Positions 41,808 to 50,417 of a stretch of 64,000 nt of DNA are shown piece after piece (within the stretch, counting starts at the first letter, position 1; the number at the start of each line of letters is the position of its first letter). The DNA comes from Stieleria magnilauensis (GTDB taxonomy: Bacteria; Planctomycetota; Planctomycetia; Pirellulales; Pirellulaceae), in contig CP036432.1 in assembly GCA_007753675.1 (NCBI GenBank), positions 2,392,394 to 2,456,393 of the forward strand, given 5' to 3'. The notes under the pieces were generated by a model. It searched no databases. It saw nothing but the letters and a program-made list of their open reading frames with translations, and had not been told where the DNA came from. The position numbers and the translations under genes are program-made.

Positions 41808-43174
41808 GGGCCTGTCAGGAATTTTGTGTTTGCCAGCAATAACTGTAAGCTGACCCAAACACCTTCTCCTGCAGGAGCCCCTTCCCATGGATTCCAAGAC
41901 GAAAGAGCAAGTCGAACAACTTGCTGCTGAATTTGCTCGCAATGCTTCGAGCATCGGTGAATTGAACGCATTGGTCAAGACAATGATGAAGTCGGGCATC
42001 GAAACGATGCTCAACTCCGAACTCGATCACCATCTCGATCAAGAACAATCCGAACCGGCCTCCGGCAGCACGCCTTCCAAAGAAAAACGAAACAACTGTC
42101 GCAACGGACATTCTTCAAAGAAGCTCAAGGGTGACTTTGGGGAACTGGAGATCGAAACACCTCGGGATCGAGACTCGACGTTTGAGCCGAAGATCATTGA
42201 AAAGCACCGGCGTCGCATTGATGGATTCGATGACAAAATCCTGGCCCTCTACGCAAAAGGATTGACCACCCGCGACATCCAGCAGATCGTCAAAGACCTC
42301 TACGGCGTGGATGTTTCACCAACGCTGATCGCTAGCGTCACCGAGGACCTGGAAGCCGAGCTAAAGACTTGGCAGTCGAGGCGTCTCGATCCGGTGTGTC
42401 CGATCGTCTATTTCGATGGGATCGTCGTCAACGTTCGGGGTGCATCGGCCAAGGTCAGCCCCCACACGATTTACGTTGCTTTGGGAATCAATCTGGATGG
42501 TAAGAAAGAGCTCTTGGGCCTCTGGATCGCTGAAACCGAGGGGGCGAAATTCTGGTTGAACTGCTTAACCGACCTGAAAAACCGCGGACTTTCCGACATC
42601 TTCGTATGCTGTGTCGACGGCCTTGCCGGGTTCCCCGAAGCCATTCGAGCCGCCTTTCCACAAGCTCGAATTCAGCTTTGCTTGGTGCACCTGGTTCGCG
42701 CCGCCCTTCGCTACGTCTCGCATGAAGACAGCAAGGCAGTCGCAGGTGATCTAAAATCAATCTACCGCGCATCGACAACCGAAGAGGCTGAAAGCGAACT
42801 GGAGCGGTTCTCGGAGAAATGGGACAAGAAGTATCCGACGATCTCGCGGCAGTGGCGAAATAAGTGGACGGACATCATCACACTGTTTGACTTCCCGCCC
42901 GAGATTCGTAAGGTGATCTACACGACCAACGCAATCGAGTCGGTCAACAGCACGATTCGCAAGTTTACTAAGAACCGCAAGATCTACCCGAGCCAGGACT
43001 CAGCAACCAAGTTGATCTATATGGCGATCATGGAGGCATCCAAACGCTGGACCCGCCCGATCAAGTATTGGAAGCAAGCACTCAACCACTTTGCAATCCT
43101 CTTTGAGGGCCGACTACCGCCGAGCCACCGATACTAAACAACTGAACCGGTGACACAAAGTTTTGGACAGGCCC
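41808..43174 (+). mobile_element. IS256-family insertion sequence
   Basis: The ends are imperfect 23-bp inverted repeats: left GGGCCTGTCAGGAATTTTGT from 41808, right the complement of GGGCCTGTCCAAAACTTTGT ending at 43174. The element is 1367 bp with one transposase gene. The flanks (TCGGGTGT left, GCAACATA right) do not form the 8-9 bp target duplication typical of the family, consistent with a later deletion on one side. Confidence 0.75.
41887..43137 (+). CDS. IS256-family transposase
   Basis: A 416-aa DDE transposase that appears intact. The N-terminal region includes LVKTMMKSGIETMLNSELDH and the motif EIETPRDRDSTFEPKIIEKH typical of the family. Catalytic residues are seen in PIVYFDGIVVNVRG (Asp), VCCVDGLAGFPEAI (Asp) and TTNAIESVNSTIRKFTKNRK (Glu). 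Length is normal for the family (about 400 aa). The start ATG at 41887 is preceded by GCAGGAGCCC. It should bind its own terminal repeats and catalyse cut-and-paste or copy-out transposition. Confidence 0.92.
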   Translation: MDSKTKEQVEQLAAEFARNASSIGELNALVKTMMKSGIETMLNSELDHHLDQEQSEPASGSTPSKEKRNNCRNGHSSKKLKGDFGELEIETPRDRDSTFEPKIIEKHRRRIDGFDDKILALYAKGLTTRDIQQIVKDLYGVDVSPTLIASVTEDLEAELKTWQSRRLDPVCPIVYFDGIVVNVRGASAKVSPHTIYVALGINLDGKKELLGLWIAETEGAKFWLNCLTDLKNRGLSDIFVCCVDGLAGFPEAIRAAFPQARIQLCLVHLVRAALRYVSHEDSKAVAGDLKSIYRASTTEEAESELERFSEKWDKKYPTISRQWRNKWTDIITLFDFPPEIRKVIYTTNAIESVNSTIRKFTKNRKIYPSQDSATKLIYMAIMEASKRWTRPIKYWKQALNHFAILFEGRLPPSHRY

Positions 43175-43224
43175 GCAACATACTATGGCCTCTGTTTAAA
43201 GTCTGCAGTTCTGCTATTACCAAC

Positions 43225-43257
43225 AAAAAAAAGCCTCCCTGCATAAAGCAAAGAGGC
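43225..43257 (-). terminator. Intrinsic terminator for the PEP-CTERM gene
   Basis: On the minus strand the stem GCCTC (43253-43257) and its partner GAGGC (43233-43237) are followed by eight T (43232-43225). It lies 33 bp past the stop of the gene at 43291-44214 and before the IS256 end. Confidence 0.8.
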
Positions 43258-43290
43258 CCATCGATTATGTACAAAACGTCTGAAACGGGC

Positions 43291-44214
43291 TTACGCCTGC
43301 GCCACTTGGCCACGTCGCCTTCGAACTCCGCAAACAGTCGCCAGTGCAATCGCGGCGAAACACATTGCGGATGATGGCTCCGGCACTACGTTGATGGTGA
43401 CGGAACTTACCGATCCGGTCAACACCCAACCTCGCTCTTTGGCCTTATTGGGTTGCCCGTCTAGAGACGGGGAAACGAACAACGGACCCAAACCAACGTC
43501 AACAAGAACCTGAGAACCACTGGGCAGTTTTGTAGCTGGGACTGGTACAAAGATCGTACTCGGGTCAAGCGCATGCTTGGTTACGCTGAACCCACCAGAC
43601 TGAATTCCACTCGTAATGGGAGGTGCAGCAAAAGTAAACAAGTCAAAGAACCCACCATCACTGATATCTAGCAGCGCTTCGAAATCATAGTTAGTCGGAC
43701 TGAATTCGGCAGCGCTAAGCCAATCGCTCGTCGTCGGACCGCTTGCGCCGGTCAACGCGCCGGTTCCTTGAGGGAAATTCGACGAAATCACCATTGCAAT
43801 CGTGTCAGACTTTAGCGATGCGGTGTCAAACTGCGCAGCGAAGCCATTCGATGCTGCCGACAAGAGTCCGAACAGCGTTTGCCCAGGTGCTGTTGGAGCA
43901 ACCAAACTGAACAGACCCGGCGTTGCAGACGACGCAACTTCAGCAGCGAACATGGTAACAATAGTTCGACTGACAGTACCCGGCGTACCTGTACCGTCGT
44001 TCGAGACTGTGTTAGATGTCACAAACCCAAACCCCACATCACCAACGTGGAGCCCTGGACCGCCGCCGTTATCGATGATACCCACCAACCCTGGTGCGGT
44101 ATTGTCAATACTGTCCGCGATACCGTTAAACGTAAGGATCGAATTGAGATAGCCAGCATTACATGAGACAGATAGCCCCACAACTAGCACAAGCGACGAA
44201 AAGTAACGAAACAT
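43291..44214 (-). CDS. PEP-CTERM sorting-domain protein
   Basis: A 307-aa exported protein from ATG 44214, preceded by GAGGG; the 21 extra upstream codons lack signal character. The signal peptide is about 1-22 (FSSLVLVVGLSVSCNAG). The body is rich in Ser/Thr/Gly/Ala and low in charged residues (GLVGIIDNGGGPGLHVGDVG), as in many such proteins. The C-terminus has the full sorting signal: VPEPSS (about 281), a hydrophobic helix MCFAAIALATVCGV, and RRRRGQ. Such proteins are processed by an exosortase, usually in bacteria with exopolysaccharide systems. The exosortase is not in this window. Specific function unknown. Confidence 0.85.
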   Translation of the reverse strand: MFRYFSSLVLVVGLSVSCNAGYLNSILTFNGIADSIDNTAPGLVGIIDNGGGPGLHVGDVGFGFVTSNTVSNDGTGTPGTVSRTIVTMFAAEVASSATPGLFSLVAPTAPGQTLFGLLSAASNGFAAQFDTASLKSDTIAMVISSNFPQGTGALTGASGPTTSDWLSAAEFSPTNYDFEALLDISDGGFFDLFTFAAPPITSGIQSGGFSVTKHALDPSTIFVPVPATKLPSGSQVLVDVGLGPLFVSPSLDGQPNKAKERGWVLTGSVSSVTINVVPEPSSAMCFAAIALATVCGVRRRRGQVAQA

Positions 44215-44277
44215 ACCGAAACCCTCAAAGGTAAATTTAGAAAAAGTTGCACTATTGAAAAACCCTAGCAACTTCAT

Positions 44278-44613
44278 CTAGGCCGGCTTCAGTAGTCCAT
44301 CTCCATAGGGCTGGCAAGGAAGTACCGAGTTCGCGATGATGACTGAAGACACCGAAAGCGGAGGCTCACTTGGAATAAAACCTGCAACCGAGCAGTGGAA
44401 TTCCACCTGCGTAACAATGGTCGAACTTGCGCAGGTCATTCCCGGATCATCCTTGTCAACACGAACAACCTGGTGGTCATGGACTGGGGCCACGTCCAAA
44501 GAGCCAACGCGATTCTGCTCGACAGATGGCCCATCGCTGAATACCAGCACCCCCGCGTGAGCGGTTCCGCTCGCGAGAGCTGCGACGACGATGAGCAGGA
44601 ATCGAGTAAACAT
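44278..44613 (-). CDS. Small secreted protein of unknown function
   Basis: A 111-aa product from ATG 44613. The signal peptide is 1-20 (FLLIVVAALASGTAHA). The mature part (GVLVFSDGPSVEQNRVG ... PGMTCASSTIVTQVEFHCSV ... LPCQPYGDG) has three Cys and short beta-like stretches. No family is recognised. The stop is 63 bp upstream of the PEP-CTERM start on the same strand, so the two may be co-expressed. The longer frame to 44667 adds residues without export character. Confidence is limited because it is short. Confidence 0.5.
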   Translation of the reverse strand: MFTRFLLIVVAALASGTAHAGVLVFSDGPSVEQNRVGSLDVAPVHDHQVVRVDKDDPGMTCASSTIVTQVEFHCSVAGFIPSEPPLSVSSVIIANSVLPCQPYGDGLLKPA

Positions 44614-45121
44614 GCAATGTAGTGTAATCAACACTCGTTGGGGAAGCAATGTCCGTCCGCTTACCACTCTTCCGATTTACGTAGAAAATTTGGATCACGC
44701 CGCCATTCCGCATGTGGGGCTATGTTTTGGCGTCCAAAACCCGTATTTAGATTAGTGTCAGCCCTCCCATCTCCGCCGTTCGACCACTTGGGACATATGC
44801 CGCGAGCGAATCTCACAAAAAGTTTTCGATTCCTCTCCTGCTCCGTCGCCTAGTTTAATCACCGCCTGCCACTCTTTGCACGGGGGAGTGGCATGCAATC
44901 AAGAGGGAGGGGGGGCAGCGGACTTAGATGCCCTATATTCCGTAACCGCCCCCCCCCAACCGACCTGAAGCTCACTGAAGGTGAAATTGGTAAGCCTCTT
45001 TGTCAAGTTTGACATCCAATCGGAGCGATTGAAGTCGGTAGACACTTCTTGTTGCAGACATTCCTGGACCACCTTGCGTAGATTTCTTCGGGCCTGAACG
45101 GGGGCCAGAGGGCCATGGTAG
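44614..45121. other. AT-richer spacer of 508 bp with a 9-base poly-C tract
   Basis: No gene is convincing. A minus-strand frame of 88 codons (44899-45165) overlaps the end of the next gene and contains the C9 tract at 44949-44957. Its composition (LRKVVQECLQQEVSTDFNRS) could be protein-like, but there is no ribosome-binding site or family match. Base composition is visibly lower in GC than the flanking core genes. Confidence 0.5.
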
Positions 45122-46516
45122 TCACTGCACAAGTCGGTAGTGCCAAAAGATCGGCGGCGGCTCAAATCGGTTGATGCTTAGATTGGCTTTCTGCTGGACC
45201 ACAACTAATTCCTGGACATCGGGCAGGTAGCAAATTCCTACCTGCTCTCGTTTGTTCAAAAAAATTTCCGAATTGGCGTCTCGCTTGCCTCCCCAACTCC
45301 ACATGTTGCTATCGAGATACGGCAGCTTTACCAAAATCTCTTGCGTGTGTCGTACTTGGAACGGGGATCGTCCATCCAGCGTCTTCACGTACTCGGAAAG
45401 AGGAAATACGAGCAATCGCAATTCGTACCCGTTCGCGGCATAGCCGCTGATCTGGTTACCTTTTTTATCCTTTGGCTTGTAGTCAACCCACCCCAGTCCG
45501 ACGCCGACGATGGCGATCAGTTTGTCGCCCACGATTGTCGCGTCGACGATGTCGTCTGTGTGCTTGATGTGCTGGTAAGGAGCTTTGTAGCTGGCCCAAA
45601 TCGATCGGTTATGAAATCGAATGGGTTTAGAATAATTGATTCCGTCATTTGTTGGATTTTGCAGCAAGAGCGGATTGCTGTTCGTCCAAAATGCCAAAGG
45701 AATTGTGTCCATCGTCTCGAAATCCAAGGCAAATGCAGGGGGGCCAAACGAAGTTGACCCACTGCCCGTCATGGCAATGCCTCCTACGATCGCCTCGCAA
45801 TTTGCAAGTTTCGGGTGGGCGGCCTGCCAAGATTCGGGAAGCTCGATAATGTACTTGGAAATTCGGTTGTGCATTGCGAATTGGTTGCGTCTGGTTTTCG
45901 TCAAGACTCCGCCCCGGTCGGTCACGCGAAATAACTCCCGGTTCGAAAAATCTAAATTACATCTCCCCAAGTCAAATTGTGTGTCGTCCGCCGCCGTGTT
46001 GTAAAACTCGAACATCGTGAAGTAGAGTTTCTCATCGATTACTGCGAAGCCTTCTGCTTGGCCCTGGTCGGGGTTGTTCTCATCGATTGCGCTGACCGAC
46101 GCGATAGACGCCAATGGAGTTTTCGAAGCGCGAGGAATGGAAATAGTCGAAGTAACGATCTTTGGAGCTGGAAATTGCAGCAGCGCAACAGCGTCCGACA
46201 ATCCACCATACTTTCCGGGGCTAGCTAAAACCCGTTTTCCTCGTACGTAGAATCTTCTGCCTCCCGCATAGGCAACCCTGGCACCTGCCGCGCCAATTAG
46301 GCATTCGCCGGCCTCCTCGTCGCATGTCGTGCAACCTAAGTATTTCAGGGTTAACTTGGCGTCAGCCCCCGATTTCCCAGACCCAGACGTCGAGGGGATC
46401 TCGTAGCCTGGGAGTTGGGCGGCGACGTTGCTACCAAGTATCAGGATCGTCGCAATCGTGATTGCCCAGGCGTGGAATGGAGTTTGGTCCGTCACGATTT
46501 TGCGCGCTGAATTCAT
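45122..46516 (-). CDS. Exported protein of unknown function downstream of the HprK/PqqD cassette
   Basis: A 464-aa protein from ATG 46516, preceded by GGGAAGC. The frame is open upstream to 46948, but that part overlaps the kinase gene. Residues 15-35 are a signal peptide (AWAITIATILILGSNVAAQL). Near the mature N-terminus is a Cys cluster, LKYLGCTTCDEEAGECLIGA. The rest alternates beta-like segments, such as RVAYAGGRRFYVRGKRVLAS and FALDFETMDTIPLAFWTNSN, and could form a propeller. No enzyme motif is recognised. It lies 209 bp after the HprK-nucleotidyltransferase stop on the same strand, so it may belong to the same unit. Base composition is lower in GC than the core genes. Confidence 0.65.
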   Translation of the reverse strand: MNSARKIVTDQTPFHAWAITIATILILGSNVAAQLPGYEIPSTSGSGKSGADAKLTLKYLGCTTCDEEAGECLIGAAGARVAYAGGRRFYVRGKRVLASPGKYGGLSDAVALLQFPAPKIVTSTISIPRASKTPLASIASVSAIDENNPDQGQAEGFAVIDEKLYFTMFEFYNTAADDTQFDLGRCNLDFSNRELFRVTDRGGVLTKTRRNQFAMHNRISKYIIELPESWQAAHPKLANCEAIVGGIAMTGSGSTSFGPPAFALDFETMDTIPLAFWTNSNPLLLQNPTNDGINYSKPIRFHNRSIWASYKAPYQHIKHTDDIVDATIVGDKLIAIVGVGLGWVDYKPKDKKGNQISGYAANGYELRLLVFPLSEYVKTLDGRSPFQVRHTQEILVKLPYLDSNMWSWGGKRDANSEIFLNKREQVGICYLPDVQELVVVQQKANLSINRFEPPPIFWHYRLVQ

Positions 46517-46725
46517 CTTGCTTCCCATCCGTATTGATAAGTGTGATCTCATTGTATCTGTATTTTCCAAAACGATGCCAATTAGTTGCGACAACGGTGC
46601 GATCCCTCGCGTGCCCCATGACGAAAAGAATTTGACGTCACCCTGCGTTCGCCCCAATGCCAATTTGGCAATTGACAATAGTGTCTGGCATCGACTCCGG
46701 AGCACTGCGAAGAGAGAGGGCAATG

Positions 46726-48933
46726 CTATTGGCCACCTCGGACGAATCTGATCCGTTTGGTCCAGGTGAGCGGATCTAACCATGTCTGAATCTTGGGGAC
46801 CGGATAGTGCTCCATGAACCAATTTGCCACTCGCCTGCGTCGTGATCGATAGGCACGACCGGAGGGTAGGGCCGCACTCCGCATCAGTCGATAAACCATA
46901 CTTTGGCGAACGTCGCTTTCTGACTTTCCAGAAATCTCGCGGACCCAACCCTCTGGAATCGACAGTCCGATCAATTCGCTGGCCAACACGAGCACGCCGG
47001 TAACCGTTTTGATCAAGCCTAGGCTGACCGTTCGTGTTGCAAGCTCACTCCAGTCAAAATCAGTCACGTCATCCGCTTGCTCGATCAAATGACGTAAATC
47101 CCAAAGATCGCGAAACGCACGCCGATACTCACCGGTATGCCCCAAATTGATCGTGGAATGAATCACGCCGTCAACCGGATCAAGCCAGCGATACGGCCCA
47201 CCCTCGATCGGTCGGGAACGCTCGATGAATTCGTTCGTTTCGAATGAAAATGGATCGCAAACCGGAAGCAAGCGGAAGTGCAAATCAATTTCAATGCCAC
47301 GGTACACGTGACGGCGAGGCGCCAACTCGTGCAACCAGCGGCGATAGTATTGTTCGTCTCGCTCGCTGTTGGAGTCATTAGGTGCGAATTCATTTTCACG
47401 CATCAAACGATCGACACGATCCAGGTCCTGCTGGCGAACCAAAAGGTCGATGTCGCCTGTCGTGCGTCCGGCCGCCCAGTCGCATCCCGCGGTCAGATAC
47501 GCGCTTCCTTTTAACAGCACCAAAGGGACATTCAGCGGCGCGAGAATTCGCCCCACGGCATCGGTCTCGTAGCGAATGATCCGATGGTTGAACGCCGTCA
47601 GCCAGTTCTCACGCGCGAGTCGTGATCGAACACCGGCTGGCAATTGTTCGACATGTCCGCCACGCTGAAGGTCGTGGGCAATTTGTGCCAGCGATGAAGT
47701 GTGGTTGGCAAATCGAATGGCTCGGTCCCAGGTTCGCAGATCCCAGTGAAGGCATACGGCTGGGTCTTCACGAAGACGATTGACAAGCCGCAACACCTCC
47801 GCGGGATCGCGTTCGGTTTCCAGGTCCCCGCCGTCATCAGCACAAACATCCACTTGACTCGTCCGCGCGCTTCGGTTTGACGTCGTGTCGCGTTTAAAGG
47901 CCAACCGTTGCTCGGCAGCGCCGACAGGTTCGTCGACGACGGCCGGTGATGCAGTCGCAAACAAATCTTGCTCGCGCAAGTAACGCTCCGCATCGCCCGC
48001 ATCATGGTATCGCAATCGATAGGCAGGCACCGTCCGGGCCAAACGAATGGTGTCGTCGAAGCCTCGCCGCCCCATCATCCGATAGTTGATCCCTAGCTGC
48101 GTGAGCTGAACAAAGATCTCGTCAATCGAAAGCCGCTCAAACTGGCACGGCGTCGAAGGATCAGGGGATCGGTACGGCAACACGAACGCCCCGATCGGGA
48201 ACGTCGCTCCTGAATTTGCCACCGATTCCGGAGTCGGTCGCAGGTGCGCGATCGCACTCGGTGGATCTAGGATTTTGGCCTGCGGGCCGAACGCCGCTTG
48301 ATCGCCGAATCGTTCCCTGATCAGGTCTAACGAATGGCCTTTCAAGATGGTCGGGCGTCCAAGTCCATACACCCTCTGAGCGTCCAGATTGAACAACGCC
48401 GTTTCGTCGCTCAACAGTTTCCATCCGGAGAGCATCAGCGTCGAAGCAAGCGTGCTTTTGCCGGCGCCTGAATCGCCGGGAAAGACAATCGCTTGGTCGG
48501 TTCCAGGGAGCACTGCCGCTGCAGCATGGAACGCCAAATGGTTGTACGACTGGCGAAAGAAACACCAGCTCGTGATCCATTCCATCGCCGCAACCGACAA
48601 CCGCTTGGGCCACGTATGCCAGATCACGCCGTCGACGCTACAAATCGTCACATGGCGAAACCGCTCACGTCCCGCTTGAAAATCCAACGTGAAATCGGGA
48701 AGCGATTCAGCCTGTCGAAATTCCCGGTGGGCCTGCAGCACATGGATCGCCTCGGCGATGACCCGAAGATCGCTGCGAATGCGAAACTCGTAGGGACCAA
48801 AGGAAAACCCGAGTCCCTCGCTGCGCAGAGATGCGAAAACCTCCGTTAATGCGACATCCTTGATCAACACTCCGTTCGCTCCGGCAGTTGACGTTTTGAC
48901 TGGCCCCGCAGTGCTCAACAACGATTGCGACAC
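46726..48933 (-). CDS. HprK-related kinase A fused to a nucleotidyltransferase (HPr-rel-A-like system)
   Basis: A 735-aa protein with two parts. Residues about 25-340 resemble HPr kinase/phosphorylase: P-loop GDSGAGKST (153-161), then GWKLLSDETALFNLD with the acidic residues expected after it. Residues about 385-735 resemble the NTP_transf_5 group: LLKGSAYLTAGCDWAAGRTT followed by GDIDLLVR (about 492-499, metal-binding Asp pair) and VYRGIEIDLHFRLLPV. As I recall, in the described HPr-rel-A systems these are separate genes beside a PqqD-like protein; here they appear as one polypeptide. It may phosphorylate or nucleotidylate a small peptide held by PqqD. The start at 48933 is 9 bp after the PqqD stop. 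The substrate is unproven. Confidence 0.78.
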   Translation of the reverse strand: MSQSLLSTAGPVKTSTAGANGVLIKDVALTEVFASLRSEGLGFSFGPYEFRIRSDLRVIAEAIHVLQAHREFRQAESLPDFTLDFQAGRERFRHVTICSVDGVIWHTWPKRLSVAAMEWITSWCFFRQSYNHLAFHAAAAVLPGTDQAIVFPGDSGAGKSTLASTLMLSGWKLLSDETALFNLDAQRVYGLGRPTILKGHSLDLIRERFGDQAAFGPQAKILDPPSAIAHLRPTPESVANSGATFPIGAFVLPYRSPDPSTPCQFERLSIDEIFVQLTQLGINYRMMGRRGFDDTIRLARTVPAYRLRYHDAGDAERYLREQDLFATASPAVVDEPVGAAEQRLAFKRDTTSNRSARTSQVDVCADDGGDLETERDPAEVLRLVNRLREDPAVCLHWDLRTWDRAIRFANHTSSLAQIAHDLQRGGHVEQLPAGVRSRLARENWLTAFNHRIIRYETDAVGRILAPLNVPLVLLKGSAYLTAGCDWAAGRTTGDIDLLVRQQDLDRVDRLMRENEFAPNDSNSERDEQYYRRWLHELAPRRHVYRGIEIDLHFRLLPVCDPFSFETNEFIERSRPIEGGPYRWLDPVDGVIHSTINLGHTGEYRRAFRDLWDLRHLIEQADDVTDFDWSELATRTVSLGLIKTVTGVLVLASELIGLSIPEGWVREISGKSESDVRQSMVYRLMRSAALPSGRAYRSRRRRVANWFMEHYPVPKIQTWLDPLTWTKRIRFVRGGQ

Positions 48934-48942
48934 CGAATCGAA

Positions 48943-49239
48943 TCAGCGTTGCCCGGGCTCGACTGCATGAACGTATCCCAGCGTTTCCATCTGCCGCAGG
49001 CATTCGACGCAATACTTGGAAAGGGCCTCCCGCTCATATGAATCGGTGTCTGCCGCGAGAGCTTCGACGAGCGAAGTGGTTGAGACGGGGCCACCAGATT
49101 GACGCAGATGATCGTAGACCGCCATATCAATTGGGCCGAAGACGGCAGAATCCCAATAGTGGGCATTGAAGACAGCCCACGCGGAATCAGAGAGCTGCTC
49201 GATGACAGCCTCATCGCCAATGATGATCCAGCGTTCCAT
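48943..49239 (-). CDS. PqqD-family peptide chaperone of an HPr-rel-A-like cassette
   Basis: A 98-aa protein from ATG 49239 (MERWIIIGDEAVIEQLSDSA); a longer frame to 49311 would overlap the peptide gene. The pattern is PqqD-like: a beta-hairpin start, SAWAVFNAHYWDSAVFGPID, then a winged-helix end with YEREALSKYCVECLRQMETL. PqqD proteins bind leader segments of precursor peptides and present them to modifying enzymes. Here it sits 13 bp after a 65-codon gene and 9 bp before the kinase-nucleotidyltransferase gene, the order expected of a peptide-modification operon. That this is the HPr-rel-A variant is my reading of the neighbourhood. Confidence 0.7.
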   Translation of the reverse strand: MERWIIIGDEAVIEQLSDSAWAVFNAHYWDSAVFGPIDMAVYDHLRQSGGPVSTTSLVEALAADTDSYEREALSKYCVECLRQMETLGYVHAVEPGQR

Positions 49240-49252
49240 CAACCGGGATGCA

Positions 49253-49450
49253 CTAAGAACCGGTCGACGAGGCCGATGGAGACGTACCGTTCGCTCGTGC
49301 CGTCTGAGCACTGGTGGCGATGATCGCTGGCGTTGCGATCGCGGCGGTGATTAGCAACCGTCGACTTTGGTTACCCGTTCGGGCAATCGGCTTCGTCGTT
49401 TCGGCGTCGGGCTTTGATTCGTTCACAGGTTGTTTTGACTCAAATTCCAT
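49253..49450 (-). CDS. Short peptide gene, candidate substrate of the PqqD/HprK cassette
   Basis: A 65-aa protein with GGAG 12 bases before ATG 49450. Residues 1-29 are hydrophilic (FESKQPVNESKPDAETTKPI), residues 30-50 hydrophobic (RRLLITAAIATPAIIATSAQ), and the last 13 are Ser/Thr/Gly-rich (NGTSPSASSTGS). The Arg pair before the hydrophobic part looks like a weak export signal. It opens the operon and is immediately followed by the PqqD-like gene. In PqqD-linked systems the short first gene is usually the precursor, so this is the natural substrate candidate; Ser/Thr at the end could accept phosphate. A membrane anchor or random small gene is also possible. Confidence 0.6.
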   Translation of the reverse strand: MEFESKQPVNESKPDAETTKPIARTGNQSRRLLITAAIATPAIIATSAQTARANGTSPSASSTGS

Positions 49451-49717
49451 AGTTGATTGCTCCGCGTGATGAAGCTCTTTGAACTACACCTTTGTTCAGA
49501 TTGTCGCGGTCGGTTCATCCTCGCCACGCTCCTAGATTAACTGCGTTTTCTACCGAGAATACCCGCAATAAACTGATTTTGACCAAATATCGGCAGAATC
49601 AAATTGACGCGCCCAAACTTTGAATACGATTCGCCCCCCGCCTACGACCAGTACTCCAGAGGGGTGGTGACAATGCATGTTTTTGGCGGGCTTTGGGGCG
49701 CGAAGAAACGCCTAGAT

Positions 49718-49766
49718 CAGCCGTTTGGCGCGAGCCTGCGGGCCTCAACCCGAGGAAACTACGCTT
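49718..49766. repeat. Family B fragment in the spacer 49451-49952
   Basis: Inverted copy of the family B core: CAGCCGTTTGGCGCGAGCCT then CCTCAACCCGAGGAAACTAC, matching 23995-24050 reversed. The rest of the roughly 500-bp spacer includes CAACGCTGTGAAGCATTTTT (49879-49898), the left arm of an outer inverted repeat completed at 54.33 kb, and the left half of a family A-like palindrome. No gene is seen. Confidence 0.6.
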
Positions 49767-50135
49767 GGCTGAGCGGTACGCCCCGGTCGGCGGCCCGGCG
49801 CACAAGCATCCCGATCAATTCGTTTTGCGACGCGGACTGCGGCACCGCCGGCGAATCCATTCGCGGCGTTCCCGGTGTGCAACGCTGTGAAGCATTTTTA
49901 GTGGTATTGGGCGCAAGCCTCTCCGGTGTTTCGGGATCGATGAGGGACCGGAGAGGCTGTGAATATTTGGCTTACCGCAGCACTCACCTTCGTTTTTGAC
50001 GCTATTTCAAAAACGGACAGAGAATCTTCGGTCGTAGTTGCTCCTGCCGATCCCCATTTGAAGGCGGCTGAGCAGGAAGGCCTCCTAAGTTGGTTTGCGA
50101 ATCGAGCTCTTTTGGCTCGATTCACCGCTATTAAC

Positions 50136-50337
50136 TCAATTTGCAGTAGTCTGCGCGCTATGCTCCCCCATCAATTTCGGTAAGAAACCCATGTGTTGGA
50201 ATCGATTGAAGTTATTCACCAGCACGTGCCATAGTGTTTGACCAAGGGCTTTGCGTTGACCGCGAACACGAAATTGATTCAGCCCACGGTTGCGGCACTC
50301 CGCATTGGGGAACTCCGCAATGGAGGGCCGTTGCTGG
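50136..50337 (-). pseudogene. IS1182-type transposase, C-terminal part separated by IS66
   Basis: Read on the minus strand this codes for RPSIAEFPNAECRNRGLNQF then RVRGQRKALGQTLWHVLVNN and stops at TGA (50136-50138). The frame joins that of the N-terminal part once one copy of the 8-bp duplication is removed. The NRGL and RVRG motifs match the end of IS1182/IS5-type transposases and include the likely catalytic Glu region. Without the insertion the enzyme would be 445 aa. The remaining 49953-50135 is the element's terminal non-coding part. Confidence 0.82.
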
Positions 50338-50417
50338 GTAACCGTACACCAGAACCGTTGTAGGCGCGGAGTTTACCGTGGTGGGTTTTGTTTCGTTTCA
50401 CCAAACGGAGAAAACTC

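Noticed and set aside
41808-42014. N-terminal part of the open frame that ends in the IS3 transposase
   Set aside because: These codons are antisense to the IS256 transposase start and are not IS3 sequence.
44899-45165. 88-codon minus-strand frame after the 464-aa gene
   Set aside because: Overlaps the preceding gene end, contains a poly-C tract and lacks a start signal; kept only as a weak observation.
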